Below are positions 25,198 through 34,577 of a stretch of DNA of 51,100 nt, in pieces. How positions within the stretch are numbered: the stretch's first letter is position 1; each line of letters opens with the position of its first letter. The stretch comes from CAZSLO01 sp964608025 (GTDB lineage Bacteria > Chloroflexota > Dehalococcoidia > Lucifugimonadales > CAJWER01), in assembly GCA_964608025.1 (NCBI GenBank), contig CAZSLO010000003.1, positions 1-51,100 on the forward strand. The letters run 5' to 3'. The position numbers and the translations under genes are program-made. Under the pieces are notes generated by a model. It was not told the DNA's origin. It worked only from the letters and a program-made list of their open reading frames with translations, and ran no database searches.

Positions 25198-26250
25198 TTG
25201 ATCGCCAATCCAAAGGTATTAACAGGCCTGACTGTACTAGCTATACTATTTATTGCAGGGCTCCTTGGTGGAGCGTTAGGTAATGAATTCGGGGGTGGCT
25301 TCCTTGGCTCCCCTCTCGCAGTGATAGAGCTCAAAGCTGAACCTCTTACAGCGAAACCGATAATCGGTAATTTCTCAATTACAAACACAATGTTTACGGC
25401 GTGGATTGCAATTGTATTGCTCGCATTGGTCTCTTACCTAGGCACCCGTAAAATGTCCGAAGTACCAGGGCGGCTACAAGGTTTAGTAGAAATAGTTCTA
25501 GAGATATTTTTAAATATCGCTGAGAACGTTGCAGGGCCTGAAAAAGCCCGACGATTCTTTCCCCTTTTCATGACCATTTTTCTATTTATTGTCACTTCGA
25601 ACTGGTTGGGCATTCTTCCTGGATTCGGGACCATCGGACGATTCGAACCCGCAGATGAGTTTATTCACCACAAGGAAGTGGCAGCCGAGAAAGCCGGCAG
25701 ACACTTAGACGAATCGACATTGAAAATGCATCTGTTTGAGGGTGAAGAATCCTTTGTATATCTCCCGTTCGGTTCAGTAGAAAACGAAATCACTGCTGAT
25801 GAATATCATCATCACGGGACAGAAAAAGGACAGAGAGCAGGAGTACTAATCCCATTCTTAAGAAGTGCTAATACTGATATCAACACTCCCCTCGCCATGG
25901 CATTAATAGCCATGGTGATGGTTCACTTCTGGGGTTTACGTGCCCTAGGACTTGGCCACGTCCGGAAATTCCTGAATTTCAGGGAAGGACCGATTGGGCT
26001 CTTTGTGGGATTATTAGAAGGTGTAAGTGAACTCTCAAGGATCATCAGTTTCACTTTTCGTTTGTTTGGAAACATCTTCGCTGGAGAAGTACTTCTAATA
26101 GCAATGGCCTTCCTAATACCACTCGTCGGCTTGATTCCATTCTTGGGCCTAGAACTATTCGTAGGGCTGATTCAGGCGTTTATTTTTGCTATGCTTACAT
26201 TGGTTTTTGCATCAACAGCTACAATTAGTCATGAAAGCGATGATCATTAG
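25198..26250 (+). CDS. atpB: ATP synthase F0 subunit a, with large hydrophilic insertion
   Basis: The 350-residue protein is subunit a of the F0 motor. The key helix is intact: RIISFTFRLFGNIFAGE with the essential Arg, followed by GLIQAFIFAMLTLVF. Between two membrane helices it carries a charged insertion at about residues 148-222 with several His (HHKE, EYHHHG), making it longer than E. coli subunit a (271). Start is TTG at 25198 with GAGGA four bases before. It forms the half-channels for protons with the c-ring at the membrane. Confidence 0.95.
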   Translation: MIANPKVLTGLTVLAILFIAGLLGGALGNEFGGGFLGSPLAVIELKAEPLTAKPIIGNFSITNTMFTAWIAIVLLALVSYLGTRKMSEVPGRLQGLVEIVLEIFLNIAENVAGPEKARRFFPLFMTIFLFIVTSNWLGILPGFGTIGRFEPADEFIHHKEVAAEKAGRHLDESTLKMHLFEGEESFVYLPFGSVENEITADEYHHHGTEKGQRAGVLIPFLRSANTDINTPLAMALIAMVMVHFWGLRALGLGHVRKFLNFREGPIGLFVGLLEGVSELSRIISFTFRLFGNIFAGEVLLIAMAFLIPLVGLIPFLGLELFVGLIQAFIFAMLTLVFASTATISHESDDH

Positions 26251-26304
26251 TTAATCCAAATTCAGGTATCCAAAAACATAAGACCTCGATAGAAGGAGTG
26301 GGCA

Positions 26305-26538
26305 ATGAGTGGCATCGAAGGTAATATTCAGGACATAGCTGCCGGACTGGCGATAGGACTAGGCTCATTTGGGCCGGCGATTGGTATTGGTATGCTTGCC
26401 GCCAAAGCGATGGAGGCGTTAGGAAGAAACCCGGAGGCTGCAGGCCCCATTCAGCAAAACATGATCCTAGCTATCGCATTCGCAGAAGCGATCGCGATTT
26501 ATGCGCTAGTGGTCGCAGTCATAATTAAGTTTGTATAG
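26305..26538 (+). CDS. atpE: ATP synthase F0 subunit c
   Basis: The 77-residue hairpin has two hydrophobic helices joined by the polar loop GRNPEA, and the ion-binding Glu is in the second helix (AFAEAIAIYALVVAV). The sodium signature (Gln in helix 1 with E-S/T-T in helix 2) is absent, so a proton-coupled ring is likely. A GAAGGAG ribosome site precedes the ATG. Confidence 0.96.
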   Translation: MSGIEGNIQDIAAGLAIGLGSFGPAIGIGMLAAKAMEALGRNPEAAGPIQQNMILAIAFAEAIAIYALVVAVIIKFV

Positions 26539-26609
26539 TTTGAACAGACAAATAGGGCCGGTGTTGAGCGATAGATCGCACTGGCGGCAAGTCAGAACTG
26601 GGACGTGAT

Positions 26610-27116
26610 ATGGACGCCTTAGGAATTAACATACCTGGAGTGGTCACGCAGTTAGTTAGTTTCCTCGTTTTATTCGGGGTACTTTATTCTCTGCTGTATA
26701 AGCCTATTCTCAGGATGCTGGATCAACGCTCAGAAAAAATCAAGGAGAGCCTTGAAACCGCTGAGAAAGCACGTCAAGATGCGGCCCAGTCGCAACAGGA
26801 CATGCAGCAACAACTAGATGATGCTCGGGCAGAAGGCCAAACCATGATCGCACAGGCCCGGGAAGTTGCGGACAGGTTCAGGGAAGAGGAACTGGCAAAA
26901 GCTAGTGCTGAGATCTCAGCGCAAAGATCCCGTGCCGAGGCGGAGATCAAGAGAGAGCGGGACGCGGCTATTGATGACCTTCGCAGTGAATTTGCTGGGC
27001 TTGCCATTGCCGCTGCAGAACGAGTCACTCAAAAATCCCTGGACGCGGCAGCACACAAGGACCTGATCAATGATTTTTTGGAAGAAGCCCCGAGTTCCGA
27101 TGACAACAAGGACTGA
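26610..27116 (+). CDS. atpF: ATP synthase F0 subunit b
   Basis: The 168-residue protein has one N-terminal membrane helix (VVTQLVSFLVLFGVLYSLLY) and then a long charged helix rich in Ala, Gln and Glu that forms the peripheral stalk coiled coil. Length and position between atpE and atpH are standard. The C-terminal residues (FLEEAPSSDDNKD) are acidic and probably contact subunit delta. Confidence 0.95.
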   Translation: MDALGINIPGVVTQLVSFLVLFGVLYSLLYKPILRMLDQRSEKIKESLETAEKARQDAAQSQQDMQQQLDDARAEGQTMIAQAREVADRFREEELAKASAEISAQRSRAEAEIKRERDAAIDDLRSEFAGLAIAAAERVTQKSLDAAAHKDLINDFLEEAPSSDDNKD

Positions 27117-27188
27117 TGTACGCCGGATGATTCCGGCTCTTACAAAGACCGTTATCGTAACTACGACTATCAGGCTATAGTAAACCAC

Positions 27189-27737
27189 ATGGCTAAACTA
27201 GCTTCATCTAAACGCTACGCACAGGCAGTCTTCCAAATCGCCGAAGAATCTGAAGGGCAAGTCGGCTTTAGTTCTTGGGCAGAAGATCTCCGAATCCTAG
27301 CATTAAGCTTGGAGAATAATGATCTGGTGAGCTTGCTTAATGCGCCTCAAATACCCACAGGGACCAAATTACAGACTATTGACAACTTACTCTTAGACTC
27401 AGTAAGTCACCTTGCCACAAACTTGCTTGCCGTACTAGCTACAAGAAACCTGGCCCACATACTTCCAGACATAGCGGACGAGTTCAGCAGGTTGGTTGAC
27501 GAGAAAAATGGAATAGCCAGGGGAGAGGTCACTTCGGCAATTGAGTTAACTGGCAAACAGAACGACTCGATCGAAGAAATACTTTCTAAAGTCATCGGGA
27601 AACCCATAAAACTTACTACTTCCGTAGATTCTCAAATTATAGGTGGTATCGTAGCCAGGGTCGGTGACCAGGTAATTGACGGCAGTATCCGAACTAAATT
27701 GCAAGAAATGCGCAGAAGCCTAGTAAAACAGGCCTGA
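27189..27737 (+). CDS. atpH: ATP synthase F1 subunit delta
   Basis: The 182-residue protein has the typical N-terminal helical start SSKRYAQAVFQIA and the C-terminal family segment SQIIGGIVARVGDQVIDGSIRTKLQEM. It links the b stalk to the alpha/beta head. It lies 72 bases after atpF and 17 before atpA, in the standard order. Confidence 0.95.
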   Translation: MAKLASSKRYAQAVFQIAEESEGQVGFSSWAEDLRILALSLENNDLVSLLNAPQIPTGTKLQTIDNLLLDSVSHLATNLLAVLATRNLAHILPDIADEFSRLVDEKNGIARGEVTSAIELTGKQNDSIEEILSKVIGKPIKLTTSVDSQIIGGIVARVGDQVIDGSIRTKLQEMRRSLVKQA

Positions 27738-27754
27738 CAGACCAGGAGATAGGA

Positions 27755-29266
27755 ATGGCAGTTAGAGGACAAGACATAGCATCCGTCATCAAGCGTCAGA
27801 TCGAAGAATTCGGCCAAGAACTAACTATGGTGGACGTCGGAACGGTCATCGAGGTAGGTGACGGTATCGCCAGGATACATGGCCTCTCGGGGGTCGGCGC
27901 TAACGAACTATTAGAATTTGAAGGCGGTATTACGGGTATGGCTTTGAACCTAGAAGAAGATGGCGTGGGAGCTGTCATCCTCGGTGAGGCAGGTGAAGTT
28001 AAGGAAGGTTCAGAGGTGCGCGGCACAGGCAGGGTAATGGAAATACCTGTCGGCGAGGCGATGTTGGGACGAGTTGTAGATGCACTCGGTGCGCCCATAG
28101 ATGCCAAGGGTTCCATCCCTACGGACGAGACAGCTCCAGTTGAAATCATCGCCCCTGGCGTAGCAGCGAGACAAGAGGTTAACGTACCCGTCCAAACTGG
28201 TGTCAAGGCCATCGACTCGATGGTGCCGATAGGAAGAGGCCAGCGAGAACTTATTATTGGAGATCGGGCTACCGGGAAGACAGCCATCTGCCTTGACGCG
28301 ATAATTAACCAGAAGGGTGGGGACCTTCTTTGTATTTACGTCGCTGTGGGTCAAAAAGCTGGCAAAGTCGCTCAGACCGTTTCCATGCTAGAACGTCAAG
28401 GCGCGATGGAACACACTGTCGTGGTGACTGCTAATGCATCTGACTCGGCCCCTATGCAATACCTCGCACCCTACACTGGGTGTGCAATAGGAGAATTCTT
28501 CATGAAACAGGGCAAAGATGCCCTGATAATCTACGATGACCTGTCGAAACATGCGTGGGCATACAGACAAATGTCGCTTCTTCTCAGGAGGCCTCCGGGG
28601 CGAGAGGCTTACCCAGGCGATGTTTTCTATCTACATAGTCGCCTTCTAGAGCGGGCCGCGCGTCTATCAGAGGAACTAGGTGGTGGATCTCTTACTGCCC
28701 TCCCTATCATTGAGACACTTGCTGGTGATGTCTCTGCTTACATCCCAACAAACGTAATTTCGATTACTGACGGACAGATATACCTCGAGCCTGAACTATT
28801 CAACTCCGGCGTGAGACCAGCCGTTAATGCTGGTCTATCCGTATCTCGAGTAGGAGGCACAGCCCAAACAAAAGCGATGAAATCTGTAGCAGGCAGCTTG
28901 CGTCTAGACCTAGCACAGTATCGTGAGCTTGCCGCATTCGCCCAATTCGGCACCTCGGATCTAGACGCAGCAACAAGAGCTCAACTTGAACGTGGCCAAA
29001 GGGCGGTAGAGATACTAAAGCAAAATGAGAGTATCCCTCTCTCTATGGCTCAAGAAATCACCATACTCTTCGCCCTTTCAAAAGGACACCTTGATGACGT
29101 AGAAATACCGAAGATTGGCTCATTTGAAGAAGCTCTACATAGCTATATGGAATCCAATCACCCAGATATACTCAGCCAGATAGATACTGACAAGGACGTG
29201 TCAGACGAAACAAGTGAATCCCTTGCTAAGGCGATTGGAGAATTCAAAGCCAGCGTGCCATATTAA
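27755..29266 (+). CDS. atpA: ATP synthase F1 subunit alpha
   Basis: The 503-residue protein has the Walker A loop GDRATGKT, the catalytic-interface segment ALIIYDDLSKHAWAYR, the signature PPGREAYPGDVFYLHSRLLE and the PAVNAGLSVSRVGG motif. Its length is standard. It carries non-catalytic nucleotide sites and supplies the arginine finger to the beta subunit. AGGAGATAGGA gives a ribosome site before the ATG. Confidence 0.98.
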   Translation: MAVRGQDIASVIKRQIEEFGQELTMVDVGTVIEVGDGIARIHGLSGVGANELLEFEGGITGMALNLEEDGVGAVILGEAGEVKEGSEVRGTGRVMEIPVGEAMLGRVVDALGAPIDAKGSIPTDETAPVEIIAPGVAARQEVNVPVQTGVKAIDSMVPIGRGQRELIIGDRATGKTAICLDAIINQKGGDLLCIYVAVGQKAGKVAQTVSMLERQGAMEHTVVVTANASDSAPMQYLAPYTGCAIGEFFMKQGKDALIIYDDLSKHAWAYRQMSLLLRRPPGREAYPGDVFYLHSRLLERAARLSEELGGGSLTALPIIETLAGDVSAYIPTNVISITDGQIYLEPELFNSGVRPAVNAGLSVSRVGGTAQTKAMKSVAGSLRLDLAQYRELAAFAQFGTSDLDAATRAQLERGQRAVEILKQNESIPLSMAQEITILFALSKGHLDDVEIPKIGSFEEALHSYMESNHPDILSQIDTDKDVSDETSESLAKAIGEFKASVPY

Positions 29267-29272
29267 CCACAA

Positions 29273-30133
29273 ATGCCCAGCGTAAGAGACATAAAGCGAC
29301 GCATACGTAGCGTCGAGAATACCGCCAAGATCACTAAGGCTATGTCTATGATCGCGGCGTCAAAAATGAGGCGCGCCCAAGAAATGGCACTTCAAGGTCG
29401 TCCTTACTCAGAACGGATGCGTAACCTGTTGGCTGACCTAGCTGCCCAGCCCCATGATGAAGAAACACTTCACCCACTTCTACAACGAAGGGATCCACGA
29501 AATATCTCACTGGTACTTATAACCCCTGACCGGGGCCTTACGGGCGGACTCCACAGCAAGATTAATAGAACGGCTGCCCAGTTCATATTAGATCAACAAG
29601 CATCTACACAAGTGGTAGCTGTCGGAAGAAAAGGGCGAGACTTCATGACCCGTACCGGACAGGACGTGAAGGCGGTATTCTCGGACCTGGGCGATCGTCC
29701 TACAGTCCTAGACACCACCCCAATCGTTAAAATTGTCATAGACGACTATACCTCTGGGGACACAGACGCAGTGTATGTCGTATATGCCGATTTCAATAGC
29801 ACAACGATCCAGACCCCGATTGTAGAACCACTGCTACCTGTTGTTCCAGCGGATCTTCGGACAGAGCAGGCAGTCGGATATATATATGAACCTAATGCAG
29901 CTGATGTTCTATCAGAACTACTTCCACGGTTCGTGGAGGTTCAACTCTACCACGCCGTGCTTGAGTCCATAGCTAGTGAACAGTCTGCCAGGATGGTGGC
30001 CATGAAAAGTGCTACGGACAATGCAAACGAAATGATGTCGGATCTGACACTTGAAATGAATAAGGCCCGTCAAGAAACCATAACAACAGAACTTCTGGAT
30101 ATAGTAAGTGGTGCTGCCGCAGTCAGCGCCTAA
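29273..30133 (+). CDS. atpG: ATP synthase F1 subunit gamma
   Basis: The 286-residue protein starts with RDIKRRIRSVENTAKITKAM and ends with SDLTLEMNKARQETITTELLDIVSGAAA, the two coiled-coil ends of the rotary shaft. The middle has the usual Rossmann-like part beginning LVLITPDRGLTGGLHS. It begins 6 bases after atpA. Confidence 0.97.
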   Translation: MPSVRDIKRRIRSVENTAKITKAMSMIAASKMRRAQEMALQGRPYSERMRNLLADLAAQPHDEETLHPLLQRRDPRNISLVLITPDRGLTGGLHSKINRTAAQFILDQQASTQVVAVGRKGRDFMTRTGQDVKAVFSDLGDRPTVLDTTPIVKIVIDDYTSGDTDAVYVVYADFNSTTIQTPIVEPLLPVVPADLRTEQAVGYIYEPNAADVLSELLPRFVEVQLYHAVLESIASEQSARMVAMKSATDNANEMMSDLTLEMNKARQETITTELLDIVSGAAAVSA

Positions 30134-30173
30134 TCAGTCGGAAATATACAAGAATCCCTCTCGAGGAGACAGG

Positions 30174-31571
30174 ATGGCCAACGGAAAAGTAACACAGGTT
30201 ATTGGAACCGTAGTAGACGTGGAATTCCCTCCCGGCGAAATGCCCAGCATTTTCAATGCGGTAGAGACGGCAATTGACGGTCAAAAGCTTGTACTTGAGG
30301 TAGAGCAACACGTCGGCAACAACTGGGTCAGATGCCTGGCACTAGGCCCAACCGATGGGCTGAAGCGGGGAACCGAAGCGCTCGATACCGGTAATCCTAT
30401 TTCAGTACCAGTCGGAGACCCAACCTTAGGCCGATTGTTCAACGCCCTCGGTGAAACCATAGACAACAAGGAAGAGATTGAATCTGAAGAGAAATGGCCT
30501 ATTCATAGAAAGCCTCCTACCTTCGATCAACAGTCCACCGATGTCGAGATGCTCGAGATGGGGATCAAGGTGATGGATCTTATCGCTCCCTTCACAAAGG
30601 GAGGAAAAGTTGGTGCCTATGGCGGCGCTGGGACCGGAAAGACTGTCATTATCCAAGAATTGATCCGCAATATTGGTACGGAACATGAAGGCGTATCGGT
30701 ATTCGCAGGTGTTGGTGAGAGATCACGTGAGGGTAACGATCTCTGGAACGAGATGCAGGAATCAGGTGTGATAGACAACACCGTGCTAGTGTTCGGCCAA
30801 ATGAATGAACCACCAGGCATACGTGCCCGCGTTGGCATGACCGGGGTCACAATGGCAGAGTACTTCAAAGAAACGAGGCAACAAGACGTCCTGCTGTTCG
30901 TAGATAATATATACCGCTATATCCTTGCAGGCATGGAGGTTTCTGCACTACTCGGTAGAATGCCATCCGCAGTTGGTTACCAGCCTACCCTGGCCACGGA
31001 AATGGGAGATCTTGAAGAACGTATCACTTCTGCCGGTGCAGGTTCCATTACATCCTTCCAGGCCATTTACGTTCCGGCAGATGACTATACGGACCCGGGT
31101 ATTGTCACAACCTTCGGACATCTTGACGCTGTTATATCGTTGGACCGATCCCTGGTAGAACAAGGTCTATATCCGGCAGTAGATCCCTTGGCATCATCGT
31201 CTAGGATCTTGGAGCCCTCAGTGGTAGGGCAAGACCATTATGATGCAGCCCGAAGCGTTCAACAGGTTCTGCAGCGTTACAGGGATCTCCAAGACATAAT
31301 AGCTATCCTGGGTGTTGAAGAATTATCTGATGAAGACAGACTGACGGTAGCCAGAGCCCGCAAAATCCAGAGATTCTTAACACAACCATTCTTCGTAGCC
31401 GAGCAGTTCACCGGCCAAGAGGGACGATACGTATCGGTCAAGGACACCGTCCGTGGATTCCAGGAAATCCTGGCCGGCAAACACGACGATCTACCTGAAC
31501 AGGCATTCTACATGGTAGGTACTATTGAGGAAGCAGTTGAAAAAGCTAAGGGAATGGCTTCAGAGGGTTAA
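30174..31571 (+). CDS. atpD: ATP synthase F1 subunit beta
   Basis: The 465-residue catalytic subunit has Walker A GGAGTGKT, catalytic GERSREGNDLW and the family stretch GRMPSAVGYQPTLATEMG. The segment just before it reads IYRYILAGMEVSALL where FRFTQAGSEVSALL is usual, a mild local change. I chose ATG 30174, preceded by CGAGGAGAC, over an upstream in-frame GTG at 30108 that overlaps atpG. Confidence 0.98.
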   Translation: MANGKVTQVIGTVVDVEFPPGEMPSIFNAVETAIDGQKLVLEVEQHVGNNWVRCLALGPTDGLKRGTEALDTGNPISVPVGDPTLGRLFNALGETIDNKEEIESEEKWPIHRKPPTFDQQSTDVEMLEMGIKVMDLIAPFTKGGKVGAYGGAGTGKTVIIQELIRNIGTEHEGVSVFAGVGERSREGNDLWNEMQESGVIDNTVLVFGQMNEPPGIRARVGMTGVTMAEYFKETRQQDVLLFVDNIYRYILAGMEVSALLGRMPSAVGYQPTLATEMGDLEERITSAGAGSITSFQAIYVPADDYTDPGIVTTFGHLDAVISLDRSLVEQGLYPAVDPLASSSRILEPSVVGQDHYDAARSVQQVLQRYRDLQDIIAILGVEELSDEDRLTVARARKIQRFLTQPFFVAEQFTGQEGRYVSVKDTVRGFQEILAGKHDDLPEQAFYMVGTIEEAVEKAKGMASEG

Positions 31572-31630
31572 CCTACTTCTGGACAATTTATATCAATCCA
31601 AACATCCATTAGAAAATATGAGTTCATAGA

Positions 31631-32065
31631 TTGCCAAAACTGCTACTCGACATAGTTACGGCTGAAAGATTGGTTTCCTCAGAGGAAATTGATGTCCTCG
31701 TTGCACCTGGAGTAGATGGAGAATTAGCAATACTATCTCACCATGCCCCACTCTTAACATTCTTAAAACCAGGAGAAATTCGCGTAATCAACAATGGGGA
31801 AGAGAGCGAAATCGCCGTTAGCGGTGGAGTCATGGAAGTGATGCCAGACAAGGTAACCATACTCGCCGACACCGCGGAAAGAGCCGAGGAAATCGATGAG
31901 GAACGGGCGGAAATAGCGCTGAAACGAGCCGAGGAACGCCTGGCGTCGGCCCCGGCAGAGATGGATCTGGAGCGAGCATTAGCATCGTTGCGTAAATCTC
32001 AAGCGCGTCTAAAAGTAGCTCGTCGTAGAAATCGAGGCTTGGGTAGAGAACGGGCTACACCTTAA
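31631..32065 (+). CDS. atpC: ATP synthase F1 subunit epsilon
   Basis: The 144-residue protein has the N-terminal beta-sandwich (LLDIVTAERLVSSEEIDVLVAPGVDGELAILSHHAPLLT is the conserved opening, given here by its segments VTAERLV, DGELAILSHHAPLLT and SGGVMEV) and a C-terminal helical hairpin rich in Glu, Arg and Ala. Start is TTG at 31631; the nearby ATG at 31618 runs into a stop. The extended Arg-rich tail (RRRNRGLGRERATP) is longer than in E. coli. It is the last gene of the operon; no clear terminator follows. Confidence 0.94.
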   Translation: MPKLLLDIVTAERLVSSEEIDVLVAPGVDGELAILSHHAPLLTFLKPGEIRVINNGEESEIAVSGGVMEVMPDKVTILADTAERAEEIDEERAEIALKRAEERLASAPAEMDLERALASLRKSQARLKVARRRNRGLGRERATP

Positions 32066-32262
32066 ATCACTTTTTGTTCTGTCCAAACTCCCATTTCAAC
32101 CTCTTTCAAGAGACTCAAACTCCTTCCCACTTCTAATAACGATTTCAGGGCTAGCTTGGGAAATCCTCTTTAGTATTAGTATCTAGATTACTTCTTGGTT
32201 GATATCCCCAAACAGGCGTAGGATTCTTTATCAAAATGATCAACCAGTAACAAGCCTCCCAT

Positions 32263-32271
32263 TGCTATAAT
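32263..32271 (+). promoter_or_regulatory. Extended -10 promoter within a palindrome, upstream of the UvrD-type helicase gene
   Basis: TGCTATAAT (32263-32271) is a perfect extended -10 element with consensus TATAAT at 32266-32271. It lies inside the 15-base palindrome TTGCTATAATAGCAA (32262-32276). No good -35 box is seen. Transcription would begin near 32278, only about 7 bases before the helicase ATG at 32285, implying a nearly leaderless message. Confidence 0.55.
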
Positions 32272-32284
32272 AGCAACAGGTACA

Positions 32285-34546
32285 ATGACATCTGATCCAC
32301 TCTCAAAACTTAACCCCAAGCAACGAGAAGCTGTTGAAACAATCAACGGACCGCTACTTATACTGGCTGGGCCAGGCAGTGGCAAAACCCGCGTAATTAC
32401 CCACCGAATCGCCTACCTTGTACAAATCTGTGGAGTCAGGCCTTACCGCATAGGAGCAGTTACCTTTACGAACAAGGCCGCTCGAGAGATGCGAGAGCGA
32501 CTGGGTCCATTACTTGGCCCAGGATCAGATGACCTAGCTGTCGGTACCTTCCACGCATTTTGTGCAAGAGTCCTCAGGCAGGAGGGTGAAGAAATCAAGC
32601 TCAGCCGGGACTTTGTCATATACGACGATTCTGATCAAATATCAGCTATTAAAACAGCAATGGCTGAGATGAATGTAGACTCTAAACAATTCAACCCCAG
32701 AAGCGTCCTCGCCGCCATTTCGGGCGCCAAAAGCCAGTTGATCGGCGCTGAATCCTTCGGTGTCACAAAAGGCAATTACTGGGAAGAGATAGTACACCGG
32801 GTGTACGAACGTTATGAACAGATGCTATACCAAAACACCGCTCTCGATTTCGATGATCTCCTATTTAAGGTAAATACTCTATTCGAACAAATCCCAAAAG
32901 TTGCAGAAAAATACCAGGACAAGTACGTGCATTTTATGGTCGATGAATTTCAAGACACTAACATCGCCCAGTACAACATCGCCAAGCAAATAAGTGAACA
33001 GTATCGCAATATTTGTGTGGTAGGAGACCCTGACCAGTCGATATATTCGTGGCGCAACGCGGATATACGAAACATACTAAGCTTCCAATCGGATTTTCCA
33101 GAAGCGAAAATAGTCACACTAGAACAGAATTACCGTTCGACACAAACTATCTTGAGCGCAGCCTCCAATTTAATTACATCCAATGAACAGCGAGTAGAAA
33201 AGGAACTCTGGACTAAGAACGGTGAAGGGGTACCGGTGGTCGTAACAGAGGCATACGACGACCGCGAGGAAGCACAATTCGTAATTCGTGAATTGAACCG
33301 ACTAGTCCAACAAGACGACTACGACAGAGGCGACATAGCTGTGATGTATAGAGTTAATGCCCAGTCTAGGGCATTTGAAGAATCTTGTATGAGATACGGG
33401 ATTCCTTACCAACTGGTAGGGAGTCTTCGATTCTACCAGCGGCAAGAGATCAAAGACCTAATAGCATATCTACGGCTAATCGCAAATCCTAATGATGATG
33501 TCAGCTTCGCGCGTGTGGTAAACCTACCATCCCGCGGCATAGGTCAGCGAACCATGTATGAGTTGAGCAGATTAGCACGCGAACTGGGAATGTCGATGTT
33601 TGAGGCTATTGAAGAAATCCCAGCGAATGACCAACTAGTGCAAATCCAAGCCAGGTCAATCCGGGCCCTCACTAATTTCCGAGATCTGGTTAATGGCTTG
33701 TTCATAGAAAAAAATAATCATGACCTCATTACCCTGGTCGACCATATACTGGAAGAAACCGGTTACCGGGATTATGTGTCTCAAGGGGCAGAGAGAAGCG
33801 AAGAACGCCTCGAAAACATCGAGGAATTCCGGTCTAGTGCTACAGAATTTAGTGGACTAGAGTCGAGTGAAGCCCTGATCGCCTTTCTAGAGAGGGTTAG
33901 CTTGGCCAGCGACACAGATACCCTTGAAGACAAGAAAGATGAGATAACGCTTATAACCCTTCACCAAGCCAAAGGGTTGGAATTTCCAGTAGTATTCATT
34001 GTTGGCATGGAAGAGGGTTTACTGCCCCACGAGCGATCTATGAACGACAAATCGGAGATGGAGGAAGAACGCCGTCTAGCATATGTTGGGGTCACTAGAG
34101 CAAAGGAGAGGCTCTACTTAACACGGGCATTTCGACGAGGATTCAGGGGAGGCTACGGGCCTAATGAACCTTCTCGGTTTCTTGCTGACATACCAGAAGA
34201 ATTGATCGATATAACGGCATCAGACCAGACCGCTGGCTTAGGGATTCAATTCGACCCCGATGGAAATGTCCAGGATATTAAAAGATCAAACAATGTTGGT
34301 ACCAAGGTCATTAGTAAGACAAGACTGGCCGGAGAGACAGACACACCCTCTTTAAAGAAAACAGAAGATCCGAGCTTACCGACACTGACCACTGGAGACA
34401 AGGTGCGACATTCAAAATTTGGGGAAGGTATAGTAACTGGAACCAAGCCATCAGGCATCGATATAGAAATCACAGTGGCATTTTCAGAGAACCAGGGGAT
34501 CAAGCGGCTCTTACATAGCTTTGCCCGACTCGAGAAAATCGAGTAA
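32285..34546 (+). CDS. pcrA: UvrD/PcrA-type superfamily 1 DNA helicase
   Basis: The 753-residue protein has the SF1 helicase motifs in order: Q motif LNPKQREAV, Walker A AGPGSGKT (28-35), GAVTFTNKAAREMRERL, VDEFQDTN, VVGDPDQSIYSWR, EQNYRST, ITLITLHQAKGLEFPVVF and YVGVTRAKERLYL. The C-terminal segment KVRHSKFGEGIVTG is the PcrA/UvrD tail that contacts RNA polymerase in characterised homologs. It unwinds DNA 3'-5' during repair and replication restart. No Shine-Dalgarno sequence is evident. It has its own promoter after the ATP synthase operon; the copper ATPase gene follows closely. Confidence 0.94.
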   Translation: MTSDPLSKLNPKQREAVETINGPLLILAGPGSGKTRVITHRIAYLVQICGVRPYRIGAVTFTNKAAREMRERLGPLLGPGSDDLAVGTFHAFCARVLRQEGEEIKLSRDFVIYDDSDQISAIKTAMAEMNVDSKQFNPRSVLAAISGAKSQLIGAESFGVTKGNYWEEIVHRVYERYEQMLYQNTALDFDDLLFKVNTLFEQIPKVAEKYQDKYVHFMVDEFQDTNIAQYNIAKQISEQYRNICVVGDPDQSIYSWRNADIRNILSFQSDFPEAKIVTLEQNYRSTQTILSAASNLITSNEQRVEKELWTKNGEGVPVVVTEAYDDREEAQFVIRELNRLVQQDDYDRGDIAVMYRVNAQSRAFEESCMRYGIPYQLVGSLRFYQRQEIKDLIAYLRLIANPNDDVSFARVVNLPSRGIGQRTMYELSRLARELGMSMFEAIEEIPANDQLVQIQARSIRALTNFRDLVNGLFIEKNNHDLITLVDHILEETGYRDYVSQGAERSEERLENIEEFRSSATEFSGLESSEALIAFLERVSLASDTDTLEDKKDEITLITLHQAKGLEFPVVFIVGMEEGLLPHERSMNDKSEMEEERRLAYVGVTRAKERLYLTRAFRRGFRGGYGPNEPSRFLADIPEELIDITASDQTAGLGIQFDPDGNVQDIKRSNNVGTKVISKTRLAGETDTPSLKKTEDPSLPTLTTGDKVRHSKFGEGIVTGTKPSGIDIEITVAFSENQGIKRLLHSFARLEKIE

Positions 34547-34577
34547 ATCCCCTATCCCTAGTCTGACAACTAACCCC

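Noticed and set aside
27796..28354. Minus-strand frames of 114 and 163 codons opposite atpA
   Set aside because: They are shadows of the strongly conserved atpA gene.
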